From Pseudoflavitalea sp. G-6-1-2 (GTDB lineage: Bacteria; Bacteroidota; Bacteroidia; Chitinophagales; Chitinophagaceae), in assembly GCF_012927185.1 (NCBI RefSeq), contig NZ_JABBGB010000003.1, positions 1,655,031-1,719,030 on the forward strand: a stretch of DNA of 64,000 nt, given 5' to 3'. The translations under genes were made by a program, and so were the position numbers. Positions 41,433 to 50,135 of this stretch are shown one piece after another. Under the pieces are notes generated by a model. That model searched no databases, had not been told where the DNA came from, and saw only the letters and a list, made by a program, of their open reading frames with translations. Every line of letters starts with the position of its first letter. Position 1 is the stretch's first letter.

Positions 41433-42812
41433 TTAACTCTTTTCCAGCTTAACCACTTTCACTTTACCATCGTTCCAGGTTATTACCAGTACATAGTTGC
41501 CTGTTGGTAAACCACCCAGCGATAAAGGAATCTGGTTACTGCCGGGCTGTATGTTTATTGATTTTCCCTGCAAAAGCGCTCCCCTGCTGTCGTATAAGCG
41601 TAACGAAACCGGACTGGCAGTTTCTGATTGTATGCTTACCCAGCAATTATTCCGCACAGGATTGGGATATACTTTAATGCTTTCCGATTGTCCGCATTTG
41701 CTGATGAGTACCGGTGAATAGGTTTGGCGGCCATCAATATCACGCTGCGCGATCTGGTAATAATTGGTGGCTGCCGGTGTCTGCAGATCGGTAAATGTGT
41801 AGGACAAAACCGTCTGGCTGTTGCCGGCTGCAGGCATGCTGCTAATGTCAGTCCACTTGATACCATCTGTGCTGCGTCGTATCACAAAAGTAGCGGTATT
41901 CTGCTCCTGCTGTGTTTTCCAGGTAATGCGTGTTCCGTTGCTTATACATTGTGTATTGAACGAAACCCATACGAGCGGAAGAGCGTTGGAGGATGATGAA
42001 ATTGTCCACCACGAAAAATCGGCCAGTCCTGATTTGGAAACGTAATTGGTAGCTGCATCGCGTGTATCGAATCCCTGACTATTCCAATGAACATTGTCCG
42101 TACTTTTATAAAGTACCAGGCTGTTTTCATCGAGTCCATTCAGCTCTGCATCAAAATAATTTAGCTGCAGCGTGGCATTGAGCGCAGCATTGTTATTTGG
42201 AATTATTTCGTAGTAACGCAAAATACTGTTGCCCGCGCCTAAAGGATTGGCTTGCGATGTATGTCCCCGCCGAATTATGGTGCTGCCAAGATTCTGCGGT
42301 GAAGTAATCACAGCTCCGAGATTACCGGCGTTCACCAGAGATGGTGTGTTGAGGTTATTGATGATCTGCACATAACCGCCATTGGCGCCTGTAATACGAC
42401 TGGTTTCAGATTCACCATTCAATTGAGCAGCGGATTGCAATAAAATATTCTGTGCATTCAAATCAATGATGCCCGAAGTGAAAGTAATCTCCGAACCTAT
42501 TTGCAGTCCCTGTTGCAGCGTTATTCCGGCACTGCCGGTTTTGGCAATTTGCAGTATATCGAACAAGGGAACGGAGGATCCGGAAATGGTATTATTGGCG
42601 TTGCCGTTAAAAATAAAAGTGCCTTGCCCGGCCGACAGGCTAATGGTTCCATCGTTGATGAGGTCTGCATTGTTCAGCGTAATAATGGCATGTCCCGAAC
42701 ATGAAACAATAGCGCCGGATTGCACTTTTAATTGAGCCTGCACACAGGTAGCGGTAAAGCTAACCATGCATAACAGCGAGGCTAATTGAGTAGCGTATTT
42801 TTTCAGATTCAT
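41433..42812 (-). CDS. T9SS type A sorting-domain protein
   Basis: The 459-residue exported protein has a signal peptide (residues 1-26) and a C-terminal type A sorting domain: IKVYPNPVRNNCWVSI, LRLYDSRGALL, IPLSLGGLPTGNYVLVI, then KVVKLEKS. This signal directs secretion through the type IX system and surface attachment. The N-terminal part has beta-helix-like repeats (IVSCSGHAIITLNNADLIN). A fibronectin-like segment (WKTQQEQNTATFVIRRSTDG) precedes the sorting domain. It lies 4 bases downstream of the large fibre gene. Confidence 0.92.
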   Translation of the reverse strand: MNLKKYATQLASLLCMVSFTATCVQAQLKVQSGAIVSCSGHAIITLNNADLINDGTISLSAGQGTFIFNGNANNTISGSSVPLFDILQIAKTGSAGITLQQGLQIGSEITFTSGIIDLNAQNILLQSAAQLNGESETSRITGANGGYVQIINNLNTPSLVNAGNLGAVITSPQNLGSTIIRRGHTSQANPLGAGNSILRYYEIIPNNNAALNATLQLNYFDAELNGLDENSLVLYKSTDNVHWNSQGFDTRDAATNYVSKSGLADFSWWTISSSSNALPLVWVSFNTQCISNGTRITWKTQQEQNTATFVIRRSTDGIKWTDISSMPAAGNSQTVLSYTFTDLQTPAATNYYQIAQRDIDGRQTYSPVLISKCGQSESIKVYPNPVRNNCWVSIQSETASPVSLRLYDSRGALLQGKSINIQPGSNQIPLSLGGLPTGNYVLVITWNDGKVKVVKLEKS

Positions 42813-42816
42813 AAGA

Positions 42817-45714
42817 TTATTTTTTACCTAACTCTTCCAAACGTTTGAGCAGGTTAGCCATTTGTTGCTGCAGATCTGTTTTCAGTTTTACGTTTTCTGC
42901 TTTCAGGTTTTCTATTTCTTTTATCAATTGCTGCGTAGCGCTGATGTTCAGCGTGGTCAATGCATCGTAGTCTACATTCAACAGATCATTTACTTTTTTG
43001 CCATATACAAAAACGCCTTCAGCGATTGCTGCGGGGATTGTGAAACTATCGGGAGCAGTAACAGTTACAGTATAGATTTTTTCACCGCTTTTATCCAGGA
43101 TCAGTTTTACTTCATCGCCTGTTACAAAGCCATGTGGCTTACTGGTAGTAATAACTGTGGACTTATCAATGATTTTTACCGACTTCGCTACTTCAAAAAT
43201 ATTGGGGATGCTTCCAGTGCTTTGGCTCACAGCAACAGGGTAAATTTCTTTTACCTGCTGTGCTATCACTTTCTTTTGCCGGCCACTGCCCTGGCTTATT
43301 TCATCTTTATAGGTGTAATCTGTTATCTGTATCTTTTGAAGCGTAGCAAGATCTGCCTGATTATTGGTAATGCCTATAATGTTTTTGATCCTCGCATCGG
43401 AGGTAGCCAGATAACCACCACCATTCGACCAGAACCAGCCATCGGCACGTACAACAATACCACCTGATGAGCTTACATCCTGAACGATATTTGAAGTGTT
43501 CACGTGAAAATAAGAACGTTGCTGATTGGGGGCTCCGGCTGTTGATCCTCCTGTAATATGCAATTGAGCGCCTGGGCTGGTTGTGCCGATGCCTACCCAG
43601 CCATTGTCGGTAATGGAGCTGTTCACTAACTGGCTGCCATTCCATTTGGCAACCTGGTTGCCACTCATGCCGGCTATTTTGGGATCTGCTTCCAGCCAGT
43701 TTATTGCGGCCCAGCTTGCGTTACCAGCTGCGTCTGTTCTTAATACATAATTATTAACTGCGCCCGCTGTCATTTGGAAATTGGTGGTTTTGGTAGTACC
43801 CAGCACATCGAGTTTGGTAGCTGGAGTGCCGGTACCAATTCCTACATTTCCTGCTCCTGACACATCGGTGTTGATAGCATAGATTACATTGGCGATACTT
43901 ACCTGGTTGCTGGCTGAAGCACTCGGCAGCTGGGCGTTGTAACCTATAGCAGTATTGTTTGAACCGGCAGTAAGCAGTTGTCCTGCCCGGTTACCCAATG
44001 CAGTGTTATTGTTCCCTGTTGTGTTGTTGGCTAATGTTCTATCACCGATCCCGGTGTTGCTGGTTCCTGTAGTATTTGAGTATAAGGCCTCGGAACCTAA
44101 CGCAATATTGTTGTTCCCTGATGTGTTTGCATTTAGCGCTAAACCGATGGCGATATTAAGACTACCGGTTGTGTTTTTAGCCAGCGTATAACCTCCGATA
44201 GCAGTATTGGCGTAACCAATAGTGTTGAGCTTTAATGCTTCCGCACCTATAGCCACATTACTCCAACCAGTAGTATTTGACAGCAATGTGTTGTATCCAA
44301 GGGCGGTATTGGATTCTCCGGTAGTAGTGGCTTTTAGAGAATTGGTTCCGGTTGCTGTGTTGTATCTCGCGGTTGTATTTGCAGCCAATGCATCTGCTCC
44401 GATCGCTACATTATTCCAGGCTGTGGTATTTGATGCTAATGCACCAGCCCCAACGGCTGTATTGAAGCCACCGGTGGTATTGAGCATTAAAGCATTTGTT
44501 CCTATCGCCGAATTGGAATTTCCATCAACATTTGATGCCAAAGCTCTGTAACCTACTGCTGTGCCGGAAGCTCCAATGGTGTTGGTGGACAATGCCCACA
44601 TGCCAATAGCCGCATTGTAGAGTCCTGTTGTGTTGGCTGCCATGCTTTCGAAACCTACAGCCGTGTTCCCTGCCACTGTAGAGAGTTTTAAACTTCTAAC
44701 CCCAACGGCAGTATTCTGACCGCCTGTTATATCCTCCGATAAAGCATCTGTTCCGATAACAGTATTTTCATGGCCAGAAATAATATTCTGCATCGTTCTG
44801 GTACCAATTGCAGTATTTGAAATACCTGTTTTGTTGAGGAACAGTGCACGGTAACCAAAAGCCGAATTCTCGGAAGTAAACACCTGATTGGTCAACGCTT
44901 CGTTACCTACGGCAGTGTTATAGCTTCCCGTTTGGTTAAACCTCAAAGCAAAAACGCCAATAGCGGTATTATAGCTGCCCCCTGAATTGTACTCCAGAGC
45001 ACTGAAACCATTGGTCACATTCCCAGCTCCGGTAGTATTCTTATTCATGCTATATTGTCCCATCGCAGTATTTCCGTATCCGTTTGTATTCGAGTAGAGC
45101 GTGCGATGACCGATGGCCGTATTCCCGGATCCATCGTAATTTGAAAATAACGCTCCATACCCGACAGCAACATTATAAGAACCATTTCTTGTGTTGGCCA
45201 GGGCATCAGCTCCTATTCCGGTATTTTCTCCACCGTTAATGGGATTTTGTAATGATCCCCTGCCCAATGAAGTGCTTGAATAACCTAGCCTGCCGGATAA
45301 TACTCCGTTCCTTTTTAAAAAGAAATCCATATCATCCGTTGTGCCAATAAAATGTGCGCCTGCACTGGTGCCTGCGTTACCATTGAGATTCCATACGGTA
45401 CCGCTGGTGGCGCCTGTTAGCGATACCCAGCTGCTGCTGTTATTGTTCCAGTAATAAAATCCTGGCTGATTAGCCCCTGCTGCTGTGGTCAGGTATACCA
45501 TCATGCCATGTTGAAGTATTGTTGGGTTCACTGCCGGAAATGCATCTATTCTGGGAATGATGATCCCATCCGAATTGGCTGGTGTGGCCGGGTTGGTTGC
45601 CTTGATCTCTAATGTGGCATTTGGCGTGCTGGTGCCAACACCTACATTCTGTGCAACAAGACCGCCGGAAAGCAGCGAACAGAAAAGAAACAGGTACAGT
45701 TTTTTGGGTCTCAT
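42817..45714 (-). CDS. Large repeat fibre protein with S74 tail-fibre domain
   Basis: The 965-residue exported protein (signal peptide ending VAQ) has about 26 tandem repeats of 17 residues between residues 165 and 595, each with a GNTAIG-type core and a helix-capping NTTG end. This resembles YadA/Hep_Hag head repeats, which form trimeric beta-rolls. Residues near 770 hold SDARIKNI, with LQKIQITDYTYK and KKVIAQQVKEIYP, matching the Peptidase_S74 chaperone of phage tail fibres, which trimerises the stalk and then cuts itself off. A coiled coil ends the protein (IENLKAENVKLKTDLQQQ). A trimeric surface fibre is the likely role (inference). Confidence 0.85.
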   Translation of the reverse strand: MRPKKLYLFLFCSLLSGGLVAQNVGVGTSTPNATLEIKATNPATPANSDGIIIPRIDAFPAVNPTILQHGMMVYLTTAAGANQPGFYYWNNNSSSWVSLTGATSGTVWNLNGNAGTSAGAHFIGTTDDMDFFLKRNGVLSGRLGYSSTSLGRGSLQNPINGGENTGIGADALANTRNGSYNVAVGYGALFSNYDGSGNTAIGHRTLYSNTNGYGNTAMGQYSMNKNTTGAGNVTNGFSALEYNSGGSYNTAIGVFALRFNQTGSYNTAVGNEALTNQVFTSENSAFGYRALFLNKTGISNTAIGTRTMQNIISGHENTVIGTDALSEDITGGQNTAVGVRSLKLSTVAGNTAVGFESMAANTTGLYNAAIGMWALSTNTIGASGTAVGYRALASNVDGNSNSAIGTNALMLNTTGGFNTAVGAGALASNTTAWNNVAIGADALAANTTARYNTATGTNSLKATTTGESNTALGYNTLLSNTTGWSNVAIGAEALKLNTIGYANTAIGGYTLAKNTTGSLNIAIGLALNANTSGNNNIALGSEALYSNTTGTSNTGIGDRTLANNTTGNNNTALGNRAGQLLTAGSNNTAIGYNAQLPSASASNQVSIANVIYAINTDVSGAGNVGIGTGTPATKLDVLGTTKTTNFQMTAGAVNNYVLRTDAAGNASWAAINWLEADPKIAGMSGNQVAKWNGSQLVNSSITDNGWVGIGTTSPGAQLHITGGSTAGAPNQQRSYFHVNTSNIVQDVSSSGGIVVRADGWFWSNGGGYLATSDARIKNIIGITNNQADLATLQKIQITDYTYKDEISQGSGRQKKVIAQQVKEIYPVAVSQSTGSIPNIFEVAKSVKIIDKSTVITTSKPHGFVTGDEVKLILDKSGEKIYTVTVTAPDSFTIPAAIAEGVFVYGKKVNDLLNVDYDALTTLNISATQQLIKEIENLKAENVKLKTDLQQQMANLLKRLEELGKK

Positions 45715-46053
45715 GTTATTGGTTTTCTATGTGTGATTGGTTGTTATAGTGGATAAAGAATGTCGTACCGGCATTCTGCCTGTTCATCACTGTTTTTAAG
45801 AGAGAGATGATGAAAATAGAACCAGCGGTGTATGAAATACAAGGCTGGTTCTCCACCCTACAGTCATCATTCTAAATGACCGTTATGCGCGCAAAACTAA
45901 TGGAAGAGGTATATCCTGTTGAATTTCAACGGTGGACAAACAACTAAAACACGGTGGACAAACGAAGAATTCGGGGTTGAGTGGACATATTTGAACTTTT
46001 TCCTGCTTTATCTTTGAGCATGTCCACCACTTTTCTGAAAAAAATACCTGGCT
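45715..46053. other. Divergent promoter region of the fibre locus
   Basis: Between the fibre gene (-) and the TPR-LuxR gene (+). Contains the GGTGGACA repeats at 45930-46028. No gene is seen. Confidence 0.5.
45930..46028. promoter_or_regulatory. Repeated GGTGGACA motifs, candidate operator
   Basis: CGGTGGACAAAC occurs at 45930-45941 and again at 45952-45963, 22 bases apart (about two helical turns). A shorter copy, AGTGGACAT, is near 45979-45987, and an inverted TGTCCACC is at 46021-46028. The spacing and the divergent gene layout suggest binding sites for the adjacent LuxR-type protein. Confidence 0.5.
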
Positions 46054-47895
46054 TTGTTTACACTCAGTAAAATTAATAAGAGGCACTGGCTGATTGTTCT
46101 GCTGAGTCTGGTGATGCATATGCCGGCTAACTCTCAAACTCAGTCCGCCTCTACTCCATCTGTAGGGGTGATACAACACCCCGGTGATTACGACAGCCTC
46201 TATACTGTCTGCAGTGAGGCAGCGCCCGACAATGTGCATCGCATCTGTACTATTTTCTTACGCAGTCATGGAATAAGGAAATTTCCCGAAGAGCTTGCCC
46301 GGTTTTGCAATTATGTAAAAGATCGTTGCAGAAAAGAAAATAATCAATCGCTGTACCGGAGAATGGCACTGGTTGAAATGTCCGAAAAACTGAAATGCCA
46401 GAAAGCCCCGTCTGAGCTGGCGGACAAAGAATTCGAAGCACTGTATAACGATTACACAAAGGAAGGAGATCATTCAGCCGCATTGGAAATCTTGTTTGAG
46501 CTGGCTCAATACCAGCATCGCACATCACGCAATATCCAGGCAATAAAAGTGCTGTTCTTTGCAGAGAAGAATGTTGTTAGATACGGATTGCAGCAGGATA
46601 TCTCCTTTCAGGCAATCCTGCATAAGATCGGTTATATCTTATGGGAGCTTGATAAACCGCAACCCTCTATTGAATATTTTAAAAGATCATTGGCAACAGG
46701 CAAGGGTATACTGATGGATTCTCTCGTTTCACTGAATGGTATCGGTATCAATTACCAGAAAATGGATAGCCTGGCAGAATCGATGCGCTATTTCAATAAA
46801 GCATCGGCAACGGCTATCGCATCGGGCAGTACCGATTTCAACACTGTAGTGCTGGGCTGCGCCGCTGTTACCCTTTATAAAATGGGAAGTTATGCGGAAG
46901 CCTACGATAACATGATGAAGGAAAAAGAGCTGAGCTTTAAGGAAAAACTTTGGGGAAATGCGTCGGAGGATTTTTATTGGCTGATAAAAATAGAATTGCA
47001 GCGAAATCATTTGGCACAATGTAAATTATTGCTGGATTCATTCAATGCCATCATGCCCGCTGTCCGGATCAACGACTATGCTTCCCATAAAAAAAGACAT
47101 GAAGCAGCTTACCTCTACTACGAAAAATTGCAGGACTACAAAAATGCATTGACGGCGTACAAAGCATTTGTTCATTACGATTCCCTGTTCCAGGATCATG
47201 GCAATAAAAACAAAATTTCAGAACTGGAACTGGATGCAGCAGTTCGTGTGTACGAAGATGAAATGGTTCAGAAAGAAAGAGCCAGAAAAAACAGCGCTAT
47301 TGTAGAATTCATCATTGTTGCCGCAATAACCATTCTTATCGGCATCATTATCTACCTGCTCTACAAAAGAATAAGACGAATAGAAAAAGATAAGACCAAC
47401 ACGGAAAAGATTAGTCTTCAACGGGCGGCTGAAATTGAAGCGCTGAAAATTCAATTGCTTGCACAGTTGGAAACCATCAGAAATGATAATACGAACCTAC
47501 ATGCTCCCGCTGCAATAAAAAGTAATGGCAGCTCCGGGAAAGTTGCATATGATGAAGTAACCGTAGCATCACCAGAAGAAGAAGAAACTGATCAGGAACC
47601 AGAAAGCATTCTTTTCCTCAAAGAGTTCAATCTTACACAAAAGGAACAGTGGAGCGAATTCAAAAACTCATTCATCAGGATATACCCTGATTTTGAAAAA
47701 AGCATTGTTGACAGAATCGGCCCTGTTTCAGGTGCCGAACTCAGGTTGATGATGCTGCATAAACTGGGGCTCACCAACAAAGAGATCGCCCAGACATTAC
47801 TCATATCCCCCGATAGCGTGAAGAAAGCAAAATACAGGTTATATAAAAAGATCGGCATCAATTCCGCAGAAGAGCTGGATGCTTTTCTGGAATAA
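46054..47895 (+). CDS. Membrane-anchored TPR-LuxR transcription regulator
   Basis: The 613-residue protein starts at TTG 46054 with a signal peptide (HWLIVLLSLVMHMPANSQT). Residues about 130-400 carry TPR-type helices (ISFQAILHKIGYILWELDKPQPSIEYF, SLAESMRYFNKA), likely periplasmic. A transmembrane helix is at about 416-438 (FIIVAAITILIGIIIYLLY), then a coiled coil, and a LuxR HTH at about 570-605 (LTNKEIAQTLLISPDSVKKAKYRLYKKIG). It thus carries sensor and DNA-binding parts in one chain, with no kinase. It is divergent from the fibre operon and is probably its regulator. Confidence 0.88.
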   Translation: MFTLSKINKRHWLIVLLSLVMHMPANSQTQSASTPSVGVIQHPGDYDSLYTVCSEAAPDNVHRICTIFLRSHGIRKFPEELARFCNYVKDRCRKENNQSLYRRMALVEMSEKLKCQKAPSELADKEFEALYNDYTKEGDHSAALEILFELAQYQHRTSRNIQAIKVLFFAEKNVVRYGLQQDISFQAILHKIGYILWELDKPQPSIEYFKRSLATGKGILMDSLVSLNGIGINYQKMDSLAESMRYFNKASATAIASGSTDFNTVVLGCAAVTLYKMGSYAEAYDNMMKEKELSFKEKLWGNASEDFYWLIKIELQRNHLAQCKLLLDSFNAIMPAVRINDYASHKKRHEAAYLYYEKLQDYKNALTAYKAFVHYDSLFQDHGNKNKISELELDAAVRVYEDEMVQKERARKNSAIVEFIIVAAITILIGIIIYLLYKRIRRIEKDKTNTEKISLQRAAEIEALKIQLLAQLETIRNDNTNLHAPAAIKSNGSSGKVAYDEVTVASPEEEETDQEPESILFLKEFNLTQKEQWSEFKNSFIRIYPDFEKSIVDRIGPVSGAELRLMMLHKLGLTNKEIAQTLLISPDSVKKAKYRLYKKIGINSAEELDAFLE

Positions 47896-47933
47896 AGTGA
47901 ATTATCTGTTGAAGTAAAAGAAAATGACGGTGT

Positions 47934-48020
47934 GTTGGGCGATGTGTTTGCAGGAGGCGCGGTAGCAAAAGTTGGTCACGGTTTTTTGCAGGCAACCATT
48001 AGGGGCATACGCCCAGCAAC
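47934..48020. repeat. attC-like imperfect palindrome
   Basis: An 87-base imperfect palindrome begins GTTGGGCG and ends CGCCCAGCAAC. GTTGGGC fits the GTTRRRY half-site of integron attC elements. It lies in a gap after the TPR-LuxR gene. No integrase is in the window. It may instead be a dispersed intergenic repeat of this lineage. Confidence 0.4.
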
Positions 48021-48131
48021 TTAGCCGATGTAATACAAAAAACAAAGACACCCTTGTTTGCGTTAATTTCTGAGCTGAAAATAGTTTATTTTTCACGGCA
48101 GGATTGTCTAATTTCTATTAAATCGCGTCTC

Positions 48132-48698
48132 ATGGAAGGCCTTATTAACTACTTATGCCGGTTCGGTCAGTTAAACGATCAACAAATTGAGTTGGTCAAA
48201 AACAAAGTCAAAATCATCCATCTCAATAAAGGCGACTCTTTTTCGGAAGCAGGTAAAATAGCCCGTCAGGTTGCATTCGTTTCTGCGGGTATACTTAGGG
48301 TATTCTATTATAACAACAAAGACAAGGAAATCACCCGCTACTTTATCGATGAACAAAATTTCGCTGTTGATCTGCACAGCTTTTCAGATCAGGTCCCTTC
48401 TTCTGAATACATTCAGGCAGTAATGGATTGCCGGCTGCTGGTATTTACCGCAGCCGATCTAAAGGAGTTGTCGCAAACAATAGTTGGCTGGGAAACCTTA
48501 ATCAATAAGATCTCTGCAACATCTCTGCTCGAAAAGGTAAACCGCATCAGTCCAATGCTGGGTGAAGACGCGAGCTCCAGATATGCAAACTTTCTGGAAC
48601 GATTTCCAACGCTTGCCAATCGCATCCCCCTATCCTTTCTCGCCTCCTATTTAGGCATTACCCAATCCAGTTTAAGTCGGATCAGAAGAAACTCCTGA
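48132..48698 (+). CDS. Crp/Fnr-family transcription regulator
   Basis: The 188-residue product (ATG 48132, MEGLINYLCRFGQL) has a cNMP-binding-like beta-barrel (NKGDSFSEAGKIARQVAFVSAGILRVFYYNN) and a short winged-helix end (IPLSFLASYLGITQSSLSRIRR). The Arg-Ala-Glu ligand-contact pattern of true cAMP binders is not evident, so the ligand is unknown. There is no Cys cluster as in Fnr. A palindrome lies just after its stop. An in-frame upstream extension lacks the domain and was not used. Confidence 0.88.
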   Translation: MEGLINYLCRFGQLNDQQIELVKNKVKIIHLNKGDSFSEAGKIARQVAFVSAGILRVFYYNNKDKEITRYFIDEQNFAVDLHSFSDQVPSSEYIQAVMDCRLLVFTAADLKELSQTIVGWETLINKISATSLLEKVNRISPMLGEDASSRYANFLERFPTLANRIPLSFLASYLGITQSSLSRIRRNS

Positions 48699-48707
48699 GT
48701 TGCATTT

Positions 48708-48723
48708 TTTGCCAAATGGCAAA
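48708..48723. promoter_or_regulatory. Palindrome TTTGCCA-AA-TGGCAAA, candidate operator
   Basis: Perfect 7-bp arms separated by 2 bases, located between the Crp/Fnr gene and the SRPBCC gene. Size and symmetry fit a dimeric regulator such as the adjacent Crp/Fnr protein. Confidence 0.55.
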
Positions 48724-48774
48724 TCTTTTCTGTTTCCGGTTTGTGAGCTTTGGGATAGCTTAAACCGAAGCTCA

Positions 48775-49329
48775 ATGACCACATTTGGAATAACTTTATT
48801 ACTGGTTGCAATCATCATAACAGGATGTATCTCCACTGCCATCGCACAAACCAACAGAAGAATACCATGCGTAAGAATTGAAGCAACTGTTATGGCTCCC
48901 GCTGAAAAAGCATTTAATTACATTGTGCCCATTAGTTTACCGCACATCTTTAAGCGATACAAGAAATTGCCAGCCGTCATAAAAACCGATGAATCTGAAA
49001 AGTGGAATAAACAAGGCCTTTCGAGAACTGTTTATTTTGAAGATGGATCTACAGCCAAAGAAAGTTTGTTAACGGTTATTCCTGATCAGTCGTTCTCTTA
49101 CAAAATTGAAAACTTCACTTCGCAGTTAAGGTTTCTGGCAAAAAGAGTAGATGGAGAGTGGAAGTTTACGGACATAGGAAATGGGCAGACAAGAATCGAA
49201 TGGACTTATAAAATATTTCCTAAGCATTTTATAGCACGCGGGATAATAAATCTGTTTTTGATAAGGGATGTGAGGCAACTACTCGAAAATGCGTTGATGA
49301 TTATAAAAGCGGATCTGGATCCGATCTGA
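48775..49329 (+). CDS. SRPBCC-fold membrane-associated protein
   Basis: The 184-residue product starts at ATG 48775 (MTTFGITLLLVAIII) with a signal/anchor segment, then a START/SRPBCC-like domain: VRIEATVMAPAEKAFNYIVP, GLSRTVYFEDGSTAKESLLTV, YKIENFTS, GQTRIEWTYKIFPKHF. These proteins bind hydrophobic ligands. Its exact substrate is unknown. The upstream palindrome suggests control by the Crp/Fnr regulator. Confidence 0.8.
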   Translation: MTTFGITLLLVAIIITGCISTAIAQTNRRIPCVRIEATVMAPAEKAFNYIVPISLPHIFKRYKKLPAVIKTDESEKWNKQGLSRTVYFEDGSTAKESLLTVIPDQSFSYKIENFTSQLRFLAKRVDGEWKFTDIGNGQTRIEWTYKIFPKHFIARGIINLFLIRDVRQLLENALMIIKADLDPI

Positions 49330-49394
49330 AATTTGAACCTGCATAGCAAATCTATAGATCTAACAAAGGTTTCAGCTCCGAAATATCCACTCTG

Positions 49395-49952
49395 TTAGTG
49401 TGCAGTCAGCGCATAATAAATCAGCGCGAATGTAAGTGCAGGATCATTCACATTCATTCCTGCCAGCTCCTTACGAAGAAACTTCAATGCTCGGTTCATC
49501 TGTGTTTCAATTGTACCGGTGGTTATTCCCAGCTGGTCTGCAATCTGTCTGTAACTTAGGGCCTGTTCTTTATGCATCCTGAATATCTTTTTCTGCTGTG
49601 CAGGTAATTTTTCAATGGCAGACTGAATGATAGTGCGTCTCTCCTTTTCTATGGCCAGCTCTTCCGCCGAAGCCACCGCAATATTCGTATGCAGGTTTGC
49701 CAGCAGAGATTCCCTTCTCGATATCCTGCGCATTTCGTCGAGAAACAGATTTCGGGTGTAACGCTTCAGCAGATAGATAGCAGTATCATCATCCTTTACC
49801 TGCTCCATATTGTTCCAGAATCTCACATACGCTTCCTGCAGTATGTCTTCACAAAGATGACGGTTGCTGGTAAATGAAAGTAAAACAGACAACAGCTGAT
49901 CATGCGTCTGATCTATAACCTTCCTTAATCTGTATTCTTTTTCTGCTATCAA
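49395..49952 (-). CDS. ECF-type RNA polymerase sigma factor
   Basis: The 185-residue protein has region 2 (CEDILQEAYVRFWNNM, RYTRNLFLDEMRR) and region 4 (IEKLPAQQKKIFRMHKEQALSYRQIADQLGITTGTIETQMNRAL). It starts at TTG 49952, 21 bases after a full -7 box. The FecR-type anti-sigma factor and TonB receptor are divergent from it, a standard cell-surface signalling layout, though usually all are co-directional. Confidence 0.94.
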   Translation of the reverse strand: MIAEKEYRLRKVIDQTHDQLLSVLLSFTSNRHLCEDILQEAYVRFWNNMEQVKDDDTAIYLLKRYTRNLFLDEMRRISRRESLLANLHTNIAVASAEELAIEKERRTIIQSAIEKLPAQQKKIFRMHKEQALSYRQIADQLGITTGTIETQMNRALKFLRKELAGMNVNDPALTFALIYYALTAH

Positions 49953-49972
49953 AAAAAATCGGCTTAATGGCG

Positions 49973-49980
49973 CAAATATA
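49973..49980 (-). promoter_or_regulatory. -7 box of the ECF sigma gene
   Basis: The minus strand reads TATATTTG, a full -7 match, with the TTG start 21 bases downstream. Confidence 0.6.
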
Positions 49981-50135
49981 GTTTCACATCATTAAGAAAC
50001 GGTTAAGCAATTCTCTCCGTGATGTATTTGATCTTCCATTGTTAACTAATTATTAAGTGCAAAATACCTGTACAGGCATTTTTTCTCCCGATCGTTTTTA
50101 ATGCAGATGATTTTACTTCTATCAAACTACACAAT

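Noticed and set aside
42817..45714. CRISPR-like array
   Set aside because: The 51-base periodicity is coding repeats of the fibre protein, with no identical repeats separated by unique spacers.
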